A stretch of DNA of 64,000 nucleotides from Bacillota bacterium (GTDB lineage Bacteria > Bacillota_I > Bacilli_A > RF39 > UBA660). A model generated the notes under the pieces. That model saw nothing but the letters and a program-made list of their open reading frames with translations. It was not told the DNA's origin and did no database searches. The translations under genes were made by a program, and so were the position numbers. Below, piece after piece: positions 16,182-24,693 of the stretch (position 1 is the stretch's first letter; each line of letters opens with the position of its first letter). The DNA lies in assembly GCA_015059425.1 (NCBI GenBank), contig SVAM01000001.1, forward strand, positions 92,027-156,026. The letters run 5' to 3'.

Positions 16182-16784
16182 TTATTTAGTGTTAAAAGCA
16201 TCTTTTGTATTATAGTAATATTCACATGCACTTATTACTGATAAAATTGTAGCTATTAATATTAAAGCATATCCAACATTTATACCAATAAGTTCAAATG
16301 GTAAATTGTAAAACATTGTAAGTGCCATTCCTATCATCATACACATTGTTTTTGCTTTCCCTAAAAATGATGCAGCGACTACTTTACCTTTTTTACCACT
16401 AGCCATTTTAAACGAATCTACAAATATATCTCTAGTAATTATTACAACTGGTATTGCAATACTTATAAAACCATCATAAGCTAAAATAATTAATAAACCA
16501 TTTACTAATACTTTATCTGCGATTGCATCCATTACTTTACCAAAATCTGTAACTATATTTTTACTTCTTGCTATATGTCCATCTAAAAAATCTGTTAATG
16601 CCGCTATTACAAATAAAATACCTGCAATAATATATTTTAAATCAACTATTATTTTTCCAGCAACTGTATATGTAGGAAAATTAATTCCTAAATTGTACCA
16701 TGGTACTATTAACATTATTAATATTATTATTGAAGTTATTATTCTTCCTATAGTAAGTTTATTTGGTAAATTCATATAATTCAC
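16182..16784 (-). CDS. pgsA: CDP-diacylglycerol-glycerol-3-phosphate 3-phosphatidyltransferase PgsA
   Basis: PgsA makes phosphatidylglycerophosphate, the committed step to anionic phospholipids. The 200-residue membrane protein carries the complete CDP-alcohol phosphotransferase signature: D65, D68-G69, A72-R73, G82, D86 and D90. About five hydrophobic helices are evident. It starts six bases after the RodZ-like gene stop, so the two form an operon; the rodZ/ymfM-pgsA order is usual in Bacillota. Confidence 0.94.
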   Translation of the reverse strand: MNYMNLPNKLTIGRIITSIIILIMLIVPWYNLGINFPTYTVAGKIIVDLKYIIAGILFVIAALTDFLDGHIARSKNIVTDFGKVMDAIADKVLVNGLLIILAYDGFISIAIPVVIITRDIFVDSFKMASGKKGKVVAASFLGKAKTMCMMIGMALTMFYNLPFELIGINVGYALILIATILSVISACEYYYNTKDAFNTK

Positions 16785-16790
16785 ATCTTT

Positions 16791-17261
16791 CTAAAAATTA
16801 ACATATGCTATTTCACTTGTAGTATGATTATCAATTGTTATTTGCTTAACACTCCATACTATAGCTAATACAACTAATAAGAAAATTATTAAATATATTG
16901 CAATGTATGAGCTTTTTTTATATTTCATAGGTTTTCTAGTATATGGACTTGATATTTTATTAACTTCTTCTTTAGCTTGTATTTGTGCTTGACGTTCAAT
17001 TTCTTTAACTGGAATTTTAGATGTATATTCAAACATATATTCATTAAATTCATCAATTAAATTATCTCCATCTAATCCTAAATATTTAGCATAATTAGTT
17101 ATATAGCTTTTAAGTTCAAAAATATCTTTAAAACATCCTATTTTACCGTCTTCAATATTTAATAAATAATTCTCTTTAATATCTAAGTCTTGGCTTGCTT
17201 CTTCTATTGTTACCCCTGAAGATTCTCGAGTTTCTTTTAATAAACTCCCTATACTATCCAA
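16791..17261 (-). CDS. RodZ/YmfM-like helix-turn-helix membrane protein
   Basis: The 156-residue protein has an N-terminal XRE-type helix-turn-helix (residues 4-60, opening IGSLLKETRESSGVTIEEAS, with YLLNIEDG), a linker, a basic stretch and one membrane helix (about residues 117-139). This is the RodZ layout: cytoplasmic HTH binding MreB, single transmembrane helix and a short outer tail, here only about 17 residues, so the periplasmic domain of larger homologues is absent. It precedes pgsA by six bases. A role in cell shape is family knowledge. Confidence 0.82.
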   Translation of the reverse strand: MDSIGSLLKETRESSGVTIEEASQDLDIKENYLLNIEDGKIGCFKDIFELKSYITNYAKYLGLDGDNLIDEFNEYMFEYTSKIPVKEIERQAQIQAKEEVNKISSPYTRKPMKYKKSSYIAIYLIIFLLVVLAIVWSVKQITIDNHTTSEIAYVNF

Positions 17262-17296
17262 GTAAATTCAACTCCTCTATTTTTATAAATTAAAAA

Positions 17297-17660
17297 AATA
17301 ATATTCATAAGCCATGTTCTGTTCTCAAATACTTGAGCGACAAATATTTATCTACTATGGAAAACCATAGTCCCTTACGCCATTTGATTCTTTTGTAAGA
17401 GCTCTCCTACCAAAATTTGGATTTCTCACTCGTGGGGTTTACCGCGTTCCATTTCCGTCGTTTCCAACTTGTACGTTACTATGGCACTTTATAGCTACTA
17501 GAATCATGAGCTAAAGCTTTTAGATTCTTTCGCTGCCGTTAGATTTCTCTACCTTAGGTTATTTTTTCCCTAAGCACGAACACTACAACCGTCTCAGGTA
17601 TGTGTGAGCATGGACTTTCCTCTACATAATGTTTATGCAGCATTTGTCCGAATATTATTC
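17297..17660 (-). ncRNA. rnpB: RNase P RNA (class B-like)
   Basis: The minus strand carries the conserved RNase P RNA blocks: GAGGAAAGTCCATGCTC near the 5' end, TAGTGTTCGTGC, ACGGCAG, GTGGAACGCGGTAAACCCC-like (here TGGAACGCGGTAAACCCC), GAGAAATCCAAATTTTGGTA and a 3' end reading GAACATGGCTTAT. The 5' and 3' ends (AATAATATTC / GAATATTATT) pair as helix P1. The overall arrangement follows the Bacillus type. Its 5' end overlaps the last codons of gpsB by about six bases. Ends are estimated from P1 pairing. Confidence 0.95.
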
Positions 17661-17981
17661 AATTCTTCCAAAAACAACTTTCTCTAATTGACTTATTCTT
17701 CTTAATAAATCAACATTGTTAAAAGATGTATCGCTATTAGATTCACTTGTTACTAATTGTTCTCTTAATGAGCGAATTTCTGCTTTTAACTTAGCATTGT
17801 CTTCTCTTAAATCTTTTATTTCTCTTTCATTTTTCTTAATTATATTGATAAATTCAGTATAGTCACGTATAACCATATCTAAATATTTATCAACTTCTTG
17901 TGGACGATACCCTCTCGCATCAATTTTAAATTCTTTATCAAGTATCTCCTGAGGTGTTAAATAAATTTTATCGCTATACAT
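17655..17981 (-). CDS. gpsB: cell division protein GpsB
   Basis: GpsB is a DivIVA-related adaptor that shuttles class A penicillin-binding proteins between septum and sidewall. The 108-residue protein begins with IYLTPQEILDKEFKIDARGY, the lipid-binding/PBP-binding domain, continues RPQEVDKYLD, then a coiled coil (about residues 40-80) and a short C-terminal helix with LLRRISQLEKVVFG. In Bacillus gpsB lies next to rnpB, as here. Expression is driven by a near-consensus promoter at 18008-18037. Confidence 0.95.
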   Translation of the reverse strand: MYSDKIYLTPQEILDKEFKIDARGYRPQEVDKYLDMVIRDYTEFINIIKKNEREIKDLREDNAKLKAEIRSLREQLVTSESNSDTSFNNVDLLRRISQLEKVVFGRIE

Positions 17982-18007
17982 AGCTTCACTTCCTTTAACT
18001 ATTAATA

Positions 18008-18037
18008 ATTATATAATTTTTTAGGGTATTTTGTCAA
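18008..18037 (-). promoter_or_regulatory. promoter of gpsB (and possibly rnpB)
   Basis: Consensus TTGACA (18037-18032), 18-base spacer, consensus TATAAT (18013-18008). The gpsB start is 27 bases downstream of the -10, with an AAAGGAAG ribosome site. Confidence 0.8.
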
Positions 18038-18156
18038 TTCTTTGAAATATATAAATATATGCTTAATTTGAAAATTATAAATAATAAAATTTATATTCCG
18101 TTTTTTATTTACAATGTTTTGACATTTTAATTTTTAATATTTCCATGTTTTACCAC

Positions 18157-18185
18157 TTGATAAATACATTAGTTCGTTTTATAAT
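18157..18185 (+). promoter_or_regulatory. promoter of the Y-family polymerase operon
   Basis: TTGATA, 17-base spacer, TATAAT, followed by a TTAGGAG ribosome site. I saw no clear GAAC-N4-GTTC SOS operator near it, although the gene pair is LexA-controlled in Bacillus. Confidence 0.65.
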
Positions 18186-18208
18186 TAATGTTAGTTAGGA
18201 GTTAATTT

Positions 18209-19468
18209 ATGGAAAATGTTTATTTAAATAGAAATTTTTTATGTATAGACTTAAAAAGTTTTTTTGCTAGCTGTGAATGTATAGATAAAAATTTGGATCC
18301 TTTTAAAACACCTTTAGTTGTTGCTAATCCAAATCAAGGAAGTGGTGCTATAACTTTAGCCGTTACTCCTTATCTAAAAACTTTGGAGGTTAAATCTCGT
18401 GGTAGGTTATTTGAAATACCTAAACACATTAAATATATGATTGCTAAACCTAGAATGAATTTATATATTAAAAAAAGTAAAGAAGTAGTAAGTGTTTATT
18501 TAAAATATGTTTCCATTGAAGATATTCATATATACTCTATCGATGAATGTTTTTTGGACGTTACTGATTATTTAAAAATGTATAAAAAAACAGATTATGA
18601 ACTAGCTTTAGATATTTTAAAAGACGTTAGGGAAACTACTGGATTGTACGCTACATGTGGAATTGGACCTAATATGTTACTCGCTAAAATTTCTATGGAT
18701 ATTGAAGCTAAACATAATAATGATTTTATTGCTAAATGGACTTATGATGATATTCCGACTAAATTATGGAATATATCTCCTTTATCTAAAATGTGGGGAA
18801 TTGGCCCTAGAATGGAAAAAAATTTAAATAAACTAGGAATTTATAGTGTTAAAGATTTAGCATTTTATGATCGTAATAAATTAAAAAATAAATTTGGTGT
18901 TATAGGTACAGAAATTTGGAATCATGCGAACGGTATTGATTTAAGTAGGATTCATGATTATCAAAAAACCACAGATAAATCCTATTCTCATAGTCAAGTA
19001 TTATTTAAAGATTATGATGGCAATAACATCAAAATTATTATTAAAGAAATGATTGATGTTATTGCAGTAAGAATGCGCGATAATAAAAAATTATCTAGTG
19101 TTATAGGTTTTGGTATTGGATATTCTAAAAGTGTTGGTGGTGGTTTTTATCACAGTATTAAACTTGATAATCCTACAGATAATACAGATATTATTTTTGA
19201 TACTTGTTTAATGATATTTGATAAATTCTACGAAGATTTACCAATACGTAAAGTAAGTATTTCTTGTAGTGGTCTTCAAGATAAAATTGGTGTTCAATTA
19301 AATATATTTGAAAGTATAAATGATTTAAAGAAAACTGAAAATATTAATAAAACTGTAGATGAAATTAATAATAAATATGGAAAAAATTCTCTTTTAAAAG
19401 CATCAAGTTTACTTCCTGATTCCACTATTATTGAACGTAATAAAAAGGTTGGTGGTCATAGTGCTTAA
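18209..19468 (+). CDS. Y-family DNA polymerase (UvrX/UmuC-like)
   Basis: Translesion polymerase of the UvrX subgroup. In the 419-residue protein the palm motifs are clear: LCIDLKSFFASCE (residues 11-23, first metal Asp) and YSIDECFLDVTDY (about 110-122, Asp-Glu metal ligands). A helix-hairpin-helix region (MWGIGPRMEKNLNKLGI) and the little-finger domain follow. It is paired with an overlapping YolD-like gene, the standard Bacillota arrangement uvrX-yolD. The divergent neighbour is gpsB. Regulation by DNA damage is inferred from family behaviour, not from a visible operator. Confidence 0.9.
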   Translation: MENVYLNRNFLCIDLKSFFASCECIDKNLDPFKTPLVVANPNQGSGAITLAVTPYLKTLEVKSRGRLFEIPKHIKYMIAKPRMNLYIKKSKEVVSVYLKYVSIEDIHIYSIDECFLDVTDYLKMYKKTDYELALDILKDVRETTGLYATCGIGPNMLLAKISMDIEAKHNNDFIAKWTYDDIPTKLWNISPLSKMWGIGPRMEKNLNKLGIYSVKDLAFYDRNKLKNKFGVIGTEIWNHANGIDLSRIHDYQKTTDKSYSHSQVLFKDYDGNNIKIIIKEMIDVIAVRMRDNKKLSSVIGFGIGYSKSVGGGFYHSIKLDNPTDNTDIIFDTCLMIFDKFYEDLPIRKVSISCSGLQDKIGVQLNIFESINDLKKTENINKTVDEINNKYGKNSLLKASSLLPDSTIIERNKKVGGHSA

Positions 19469-19775
19469 TTTTGATCGTGGTTTTATTAAATGGCAACCTT
19501 TTAATTCTGTTATTTCTAGTAAAGATATTTTAGATAATTTAAATAGTAAAGAAAATATTATTAAACCTACTTTGTTTCAAGAAAAAAAAGATTATTTAAG
19601 TGAATTAATTTTAGAAGCTTATTATTCTAAAAATAAAATAAATATATCTTTTTATGAACAAAATAAAATCAAAAATATTTATACTTCAATTACTAAAATT
19701 TATCCTAATACCAATACATTAGAACTTAATAATCATAAAATTATATCTTTTAATCAAATTATAAATATAAACTAA
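19461..19775 (+). CDS. YolD-like protein
   Basis: YolD-like proteins are encoded with Y-family polymerases in Bacillota. The product begins VLNFDRGFIKWQPFNSVISS, matching the DRG-KW-PF opening of the family, and is about 104 residues. I choose the GTG at 19461, which overlaps the polymerase gene by eight bases and has a ribosome-site-like GGTTGGTGG upstream; an upstream in-frame ATG at 19431 would add ten residues without family resemblance. Its role, probably with the polymerase in damage tolerance, is not settled. Confidence 0.82.
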   Translation: MLNFDRGFIKWQPFNSVISSKDILDNLNSKENIIKPTLFQEKKDYLSELILEAYYSKNKINISFYEQNKIKNIYTSITKIYPNTNTLELNNHKIISFNQIININ

Positions 19776-19801
19776 AGACTTTCTTCCTAGAAAGTCTTTT
19801 A
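19774..19801. terminator. bidirectional terminator between the yolD-like and RNHCP genes
   Basis: Ten-base-pair stem AAAGACTTTC/GAAAGTCTTT, six-base loop, T-rich tails on both sides. Confidence 0.8.
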
Positions 19802-20119
19802 TATTTCTTTTTGATTACGCATAATATCAAGTATTTTATCATAATTGTCATCATTGGCAGCTTTATTTCTTTTTATTTCTCCACATTTAGCACATTTATA
19901 AATGATTTTTAAAGTATCTTTTTTACCTTTATCTATTCCTATAGGTTTTAATATGCCTAGACATGAGCATGCTCTATCTCCGGGATTTATATCTATGTGA
20001 ATACTACAAAGACAATTAGGGCAATGATCTCTTGCTGTATAATTAAGTGGTTTTACTTCACTATGACATACATTACATATAAATTCTTCATCTATCATTT
20101 TAAAACGTTTAGAATCCAT
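19799..20119 (-). CDS. RNHCP domain zinc-ribbon protein
   Basis: The 106-residue protein has eight or more cysteines in pairs: FICNVCHSE, then ARDHCPNCLCSIHID-NPGDRACSC, and a C-terminal YKCAKCGE. The ARDHCPNCL...PGDRAC block is the RNHCP domain signature. Members are small proteins of unknown function, probably zinc binding; a nucleic-acid role is guesswork. It begins three bases after the Nudix gene stop, so both form one transcript. Confidence 0.85.
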   Translation of the reverse strand: MDSKRFKMIDEEFICNVCHSEVKPLNYTARDHCPNCLCSIHIDINPGDRACSCLGILKPIGIDKGKKDTLKIIYKCAKCGEIKRNKAANDDNYDKILDIMRNQKEI

Positions 20120-20122
20120 AAA

Positions 20123-20641
20123 TTAACCTCTTTTACTTATTTTTTTACACTCATTCATAGCTAATAACATTTCTTCTGTAACTACCCTATTTATATCTAA
20201 TAAATCTATATTTTTTATTAAAACTTTTTTAAATTTTTTTAAAGGCACATAATATAATTTAAACTCGCCTTTTCTTTCTTGATCATCTAAATTAATATTA
20301 TTTAAATTATATACTTCATCTGTTGGTATTAAAAAGTAATATATTTCAATGCTTCTATTATTACCAGTGACTGGAAAATCTTTTATAAAATGTTTAATAG
20401 CAAAAAATGGTTCATATACCCCTTTTAACTCTATACCTGTTTCTTCTTTAACTTCTCTTATCAAACCTTCATTTAAAGATTCGCCTTCTTCTAGATGTCC
20501 TCCAGGAAACTGTATAGTTGTAAAAGCTTCCGCTAGTAATATTTCCTTTTTACTGTTTATTAATAAAGCTTTTACTCTTATTACTTTATCATTTATTTCT
20601 TCTTCTTTTATATTATCATTGTTAAAATATTTTATTTTCAT
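20123..20641 (-). CDS. Nudix hydrolase
   Basis: The Nudix box GHLEEGESLNEGLIREVKEE followed by TGIEL is complete (G-x5-E-x7-REUxEExGU) around residues 50-75, so the protein should cleave a nucleoside diphosphate linked to another group. The substrate cannot be deduced. A GTG three codons upstream (20650) is possible, but the ATG at 20641 fits the spacing from a GAGTGA ribosome site. It is followed directly by the RNHCP gene. Confidence 0.88.
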   Translation of the reverse strand: MKIKYFNNDNIKEEEINDKVIRVKALLINSKKEILLAEAFTTIQFPGGHLEEGESLNEGLIREVKEETGIELKGVYEPFFAIKHFIKDFPVTGNNRSIEIYYFLIPTDEVYNLNNINLDDQERKGEFKLYYVPLKKFKKVLIKNIDLLDINRVVTEEMLLAMNECKKISKRG

Positions 20642-20711
20642 AACTATCACTCTATTATAGTTTAACTTATAAATTAATATAAAGCTATAAAAATATTCTT
20701 ACTTTACATTA

Positions 20712-21679
20712 CTACTTACGTTTTAATATTAAGCCATCTTTAACATTTTTAACAGGTTTATTATTAAGAATAGCTTCAAAATTTATTATTTCTTCATCTG
20801 TTAAATCAGTGCTTGAAATACCTGAAGAGAAAATAAGTTCTTTTTTATATGTATCAGATATAGCACTATAAGCTCCAAATAAATATGCTAAGGCTATTAT
20901 TCCATTTTCTTTTAATAAACTATTAAACTTTAATTTTATTTCTTGTAGTTTTTCATATCCCCATGAATATCCAAATCTTTTGCAAAAATAATCTGCTATA
21001 TTAGATAAAAATATAAAATCATATTCATTATTAAATGAATTTGGTAATTCTAAACAATCACAATGCTTAAATGTTATGTTAGCATTGATAATACTATTTC
21101 TTAAAATGTTATAATTTTTTTCATTTATCAAATAACTATTTTTATATGTATTAATTAAAGCATATTTAGTACTTATAAGTAACATTTCAAATAAATTTAA
21201 ACTACTTTTATTATTTTTTTGTAATTTATAATTATAGGCTATTATTTCTTGCCAATAAGTTTTATGTTTTTCTTCCATGTATGGTAATAAACTACTAATT
21301 AGTTCAGTTAGTTCATTTAAGGTTGTTTCTTTGCTTAATATTTTATTAAAAAATTCTAAATAACCTTTAAAATCAAATGCTAATATCATCGCTCTTTTAA
21401 TACCTAAAGCATAATATTCAGTTAAAACATTACTGTCAAATGTATCAATTTCATAAATACCATTAAGGATTAAATTATATGAATGATCACCACTAGCCAT
21501 AACACTTAAAGCATTACTTTTACCATTAAATTGAGCAAATTCATATATCCATTTATATTTTCGTTTGTTGCAGCATAAACTTTTTGATATTTACTAAAAG
21601 AAATACCAAAGTTATAACATTTACCCATATTTACTTGATTATCTATAATACTTTTTGTTGCTAATATTGATTCTTTCAT
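20712..21679 (-). pseudogene. DUF3419/BtaA-like gene split by a frameshift
   Basis: Two adjoining frames together make one homologue of the intact gene at 21894-22808. The first (from the ATG at 21679) encodes VYAATNENINGYMN and then leaves frame; the second carries FNGKSNALSVMASGDHSYNL and on to a C-terminal LKRK. The corresponding intact paralogue reads VYAFTNENISGYLN then SICSSGDHLYNL. The break lies near 21530-21545 and needs a one-base change. DUF3419 proteins include BtaA-type enzymes that move the 3-amino-3-carboxypropyl group of SAM. It may be a pseudogene, a sequencing error, or a programmed shift. Confidence 0.7.
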
Positions 21680-21744
21680 TTTAAAACCCCTCAAAACTTG
21701 CTGTATATATTAGCACATTTATAGAAAAATTGCAAATTTTAGAA

Positions 21745-21773
21745 TTGCAATTATATTAAAATAAAGTTATAAT
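21745..21773 (+). promoter_or_regulatory. promoter of the tRNA-Glu gene
   Basis: TTGCAA, 17-base spacer, TATAAT. Transcription would start only a base or two before the mature tRNA 5' end. Confidence 0.75.
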
Positions 21774-21781
21774 TAGTTTAT

Positions 21782-21857
21782 GGCTCGTTGGTGAAATGGT
21801 TAACACATTGCCCTCTCAAGGCAACATCCATGGGTTCAAATCCCATACGAGTCACCA
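21782..21857 (+). tRNA. tRNA-Glu with anticodon CTC
   Basis: A 76-base cloverleaf: acceptor GGCTCGT/ACGAGTC with discriminator A and encoded CCA, anticodon stem TTGCC/GGCAA with loop CTCTCAA (anticodon CTC at 21815-21817), and T stem ATGGG/CCCAT. The body closely follows the Bacillus tRNA-Glu, whose loop carries TTC. This isoacceptor should read GAG. It is a single-gene unit with its own promoter and terminator, close to gltX, which charges it. Confidence 0.93.
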
Positions 21858-21866
21858 ATATAAAAT

Positions 21867-21898
21867 AAAAGTTCAACAAAAAATTGAACTTTTTTATT
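21867..21898. terminator. terminator after tRNA-Glu, shared with the DUF3419-like gene
   Basis: Ten-base-pair stem AAAAGTTCAA/TTGAACTTTT with a seven-base loop and T runs; overlaps the stop of the minus-strand gene at 21894. Confidence 0.85.
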
Positions 21899-22808
21899 TT
21901 CTTAAAACAAGTAAAGCATCTTTTTCTCCCATCTTATAACTATCTACTTCTAATATTTCCTCTTTAATTAAATCTCGATATGTTATATCTGTTCCACCAA
22001 TAGGATAACTACTATAACTATTTACATTTTTAAAACCGTAAATATAGGTTGCTAATAATATACTATCTTCTTTTAATATATCTTTTAATCCTTTATATAA
22101 CCTATTTAATCCATCAATTGTTAAATTAGGATAGTAACAATGTTCTAATGCATTAGAACATAATATTAAATCATAAGATTGACTTGTATTAAAATTAAAA
22201 ATATTTGCTGTTTCAAAATATATTTTTTTATTTTGTAAATTATTTTGTAATTTTTGATAATTATCATTATTTTTTAAATAGTTATTATTAAATACTAATT
22301 CATCCCATTTAAAATAATAATCTTGGCATAGAATTTGTAATAATTTTATATCTACTTTATATTTATCTTGCAACTCAAAATAATAATTAAATATTTCTAA
22401 CCAAAATTCTTTATACTCAGTATCCATATAATTTAATAAACTATATAATAATTCTTTTTCCTTAATTATATTTAAGTTTTTATCTTTGTATAAAAAATTT
22501 AATATATATTTTATTTCTTTGTAGTTATAAGCTTTTAATAAAGCTTTTTTAAGTCCTAAAGTATAATATTCTGTTAATGGATTTATATCTATTAAATCTA
22601 TATTATTGATACCTAAAGACAATAAATTATATAAATGATCACCACTACTACATATACTTAAAACTTTATCTTCTTTTTTTAATTTACATTTATTTAAATA
22701 CCCACTAATGTTTTCATTAGTAAATGCATATACTTGTAAATTATTTCTAAGTGTATTATCTCTAATAGCTTGTAATATATATGCTTTTAATTCTATGATT
22801 AAATTCAT
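21894..22808 (-). CDS. DUF3419/BtaA-like SAM-dependent protein
   Basis: The 304-residue protein has a methyltransferase-like SAM site: DKVLSICSSGDHLYNLLSLG followed by IDLIDINPLTEYYTLG, and a later YDLILCSNALEH segment. This pattern, with a Ser-Gly-Asp in motif I and Asp-x-Asn-Pro after strand two, is that of DUF3419 proteins, which include BtaA (3-amino-3-carboxypropyl transfer in betaine-lipid synthesis). No btaB-like N-methyltransferase is nearby, so the reaction remains open. It is a close paralogue of the frameshifted gene on the other side of the tRNA. The ATG at 22808 has a GGGGG-type ribosome site. Confidence 0.65.
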   Translation of the reverse strand: MNLIIELKAYILQAIRDNTLRNNLQVYAFTNENISGYLNKCKLKKEDKVLSICSSGDHLYNLLSLGINNIDLIDINPLTEYYTLGLKKALLKAYNYKEIKYILNFLYKDKNLNIIKEKELLYSLLNYMDTEYKEFWLEIFNYYFELQDKYKVDIKLLQILCQDYYFKWDELVFNNNYLKNNDNYQKLQNNLQNKKIYFETANIFNFNTSQSYDLILCSNALEHCYYPNLTIDGLNRLYKGLKDILKEDSILLATYIYGFKNVNSYSSYPIGGTDITYRDLIKEEILEVDSYKMGEKDALLVLRK

Positions 22809-22831
22809 TATATCCCCCTTTCTGAATTAAA

Positions 22832-22857
22832 AGAACAAATCTTTTTTGATTTGCTCT
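22832..22857 (-). terminator. possible terminator after gltX
   Basis: Stem AGAACAAATC/GATTTGCTCT with two mismatches and a T-rich loop, overlapping the gltX stop. The trailing T run on the minus strand is short. Confidence 0.5.
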
Positions 22858-24511
22858 AATTATTTTTTAAAATTTCTAATCTTTTTAACATTCTATCTTT
22901 CCCTAATATTCCCATTATATCATATAAATTAGGAGTCATAGAACTTGTTGTTAAAACTACACGTATTGCAGTTGTAAAATCTGCGACATTGCCTTTGTAA
23001 TTATCTGGATTTTCTTTATATGCTTTCATATCAGAAGCATAGCCTAATTTTTCACATAATTCTTTAATTTTATTAAACCATTCTTCTTGTGAATCGTTAT
23101 TATCATAGTAATTATTTAAATACTCTTCAGTAATTTTAATTATTTCATCTTTATCATTAATTTTACCAAATTCATAATTTAAAACTCTTTCCCATTCTTC
23201 ATCAAACATATACCATATCTTATCAAATATTGATGAATAATTTTCATAGTCTTTTCTTGGCTTCTTAGATTCTCTTTCAATGTTTAAGAAAGAAATAGTA
23301 TCATCTTTGTATTTACTAATTAAATTATATACATGTTCATTATATTTTTTAGCCCATTTTAAATATTCTTCATATAATTCACTAGCTTTCATTTTAGATA
23401 TATAATTCTTAGAAATATTATCAAGTTTATCTAAATCAAATAATGCGCCACTTGAACTCATTTTCTTTGGACTAAATGGAAATTCATAAAATGGTTTATC
23501 TGGATTATTTGTTCTCCACTCTTCAAAGTTTGAATTTGCAATAGTTAAAACAGAATCTATAACTGCTAAATATGGATAACCTTTTTCTTCATAATAGAAC
23601 ATTAATGCTTCTGGATCTTTTCTCTTGCTTATTTTCCTAATTGTATCTCCATCTTTTTTTAGTATTAATGAAGTATGAATATATTTAGGCATTTTATAAC
23701 CAAATGATTTAAATAACTCATAATGAAGTGGTACACTACTCATCCATTCTTCACCACGTACTACATGGGTTGTACGCATTAAATGATCATCTACTAAGTG
23801 AGCAAAATGATATGTTGGTAGTAAATCTCCACTTTTCATAATTGGTACATCTAAGTCATTTTCTGGTAATTCAATTTTACCTTTAGTTAAATCTTCAAAA
23901 ATAAACTTTTTATTAAAGTCTCCTTCAGATTTAAAACGTATTACAAACTTTTCACCTGATTTAATTCTTTGGGCAGCTTCATCGGGTGTTAAATCACGAC
24001 ATTTAGCATATTTACCATAAATACCTATTCTTTTTTTACTCTTAGTTTGATATTCTCTTATTTCTGTTAATTCATCAGCGGTTAAAAAACATGGATATGC
24101 TCTACCTATACTAATTAATCTTTTAACAAAAGAATGATATATTTCAATTCTCTCACTTTGAATATAAGGTCCATAATTACCTACTATTTCTCCATTAAAC
24201 TCATATTCATCTGGTGAAATATGATAAGTATTTAAAACATGATGAATAAATTCTACAGCACCTTCTACACTTCTAGCTTGGTCTGTATCCTCATTTCTTA
24301 AGAAAAATACTCCATTACTACTTTTTGCTAAAACATAATTTATTGTAGCACTCATCATATTTCCAATATGCATAAACCCTGTTGGACTTGGTGCAAAACG
24401 TACTACTTTAGCACCTTCAGCTAATTCTCTTTCTGGATATAACTTTTCATAATCTTCCGGAGTTTTTGTAATATTTGGAAATATAAGGTCCGCTAAATCT
24501 TTATAAGTCAT
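22856..24511 (-). CDS. gltX: glutamyl-tRNA synthetase
   Basis: Class I aminoacyl-tRNA synthetase charging tRNA-Glu. From the ATG at 24511 the product is 551 residues: FAPSPTGFMHIGN (signature 1, HIGN at 48-51), NEDTDQAR, and KISKRKDP near residue 290 as the KMSKR-like loop. It is longer than the typical ~490-residue bacterial enzyme, with extra C-terminal helices, as in a subgroup of gut Bacillota. A longer frame opens at 24574, but the added residues are not family-like. It stands alone, upstream of the DUF3419-like genes and close to its cognate tRNA gene. Confidence 0.93.
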   Translation of the reverse strand: MTYKDLADLIFPNITKTPEDYEKLYPERELAEGAKVVRFAPSPTGFMHIGNMMSATINYVLAKSSNGVFFLRNEDTDQARSVEGAVEFIHHVLNTYHISPDEYEFNGEIVGNYGPYIQSERIEIYHSFVKRLISIGRAYPCFLTADELTEIREYQTKSKKRIGIYGKYAKCRDLTPDEAAQRIKSGEKFVIRFKSEGDFNKKFIFEDLTKGKIELPENDLDVPIMKSGDLLPTYHFAHLVDDHLMRTTHVVRGEEWMSSVPLHYELFKSFGYKMPKYIHTSLILKKDGDTIRKISKRKDPEALMFYYEEKGYPYLAVIDSVLTIANSNFEEWRTNNPDKPFYEFPFSPKKMSSSGALFDLDKLDNISKNYISKMKASELYEEYLKWAKKYNEHVYNLISKYKDDTISFLNIERESKKPRKDYENYSSIFDKIWYMFDEEWERVLNYEFGKINDKDEIIKITEEYLNNYYDNNDSQEEWFNKIKELCEKLGYASDMKAYKENPDNYKGNVADFTTAIRVVLTTSSMTPNLYDIMGILGKDRMLKRLEILKNN

Positions 24512-24570
24512 TAAAATCACTCTTTCTTTCAATGTATAATCATTATAACAAAATATGATATAATAGACAA

Positions 24571-24598
24571 GCAAAAGGAAGCAATATTTTGCTTCCTT
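24571..24598. terminator. terminator between the surface protein pair and gltX
   Basis: Ten-base-pair stem AAGGAAGCAA/TTGCTTCCTT with a four-base loop and a T-rich tail on the minus strand. Confidence 0.7.
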
Positions 24599-24693
24599 AG
24601 TTTAAATTTTGCGAGAACTGTTTTTTACTCCCCACTAGAATTTGAAGAGCCAAATTTTCCCTTTATTTTTCTAACTTTTTTCAAAACTGTCAG

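Noticed and set aside
17982-18208. SOS (LexA) operator for the Y-family polymerase operon
   Set aside because: No GAAC-N4-GTTC match was found in the intergenic region, although the gene family is often LexA-controlled.
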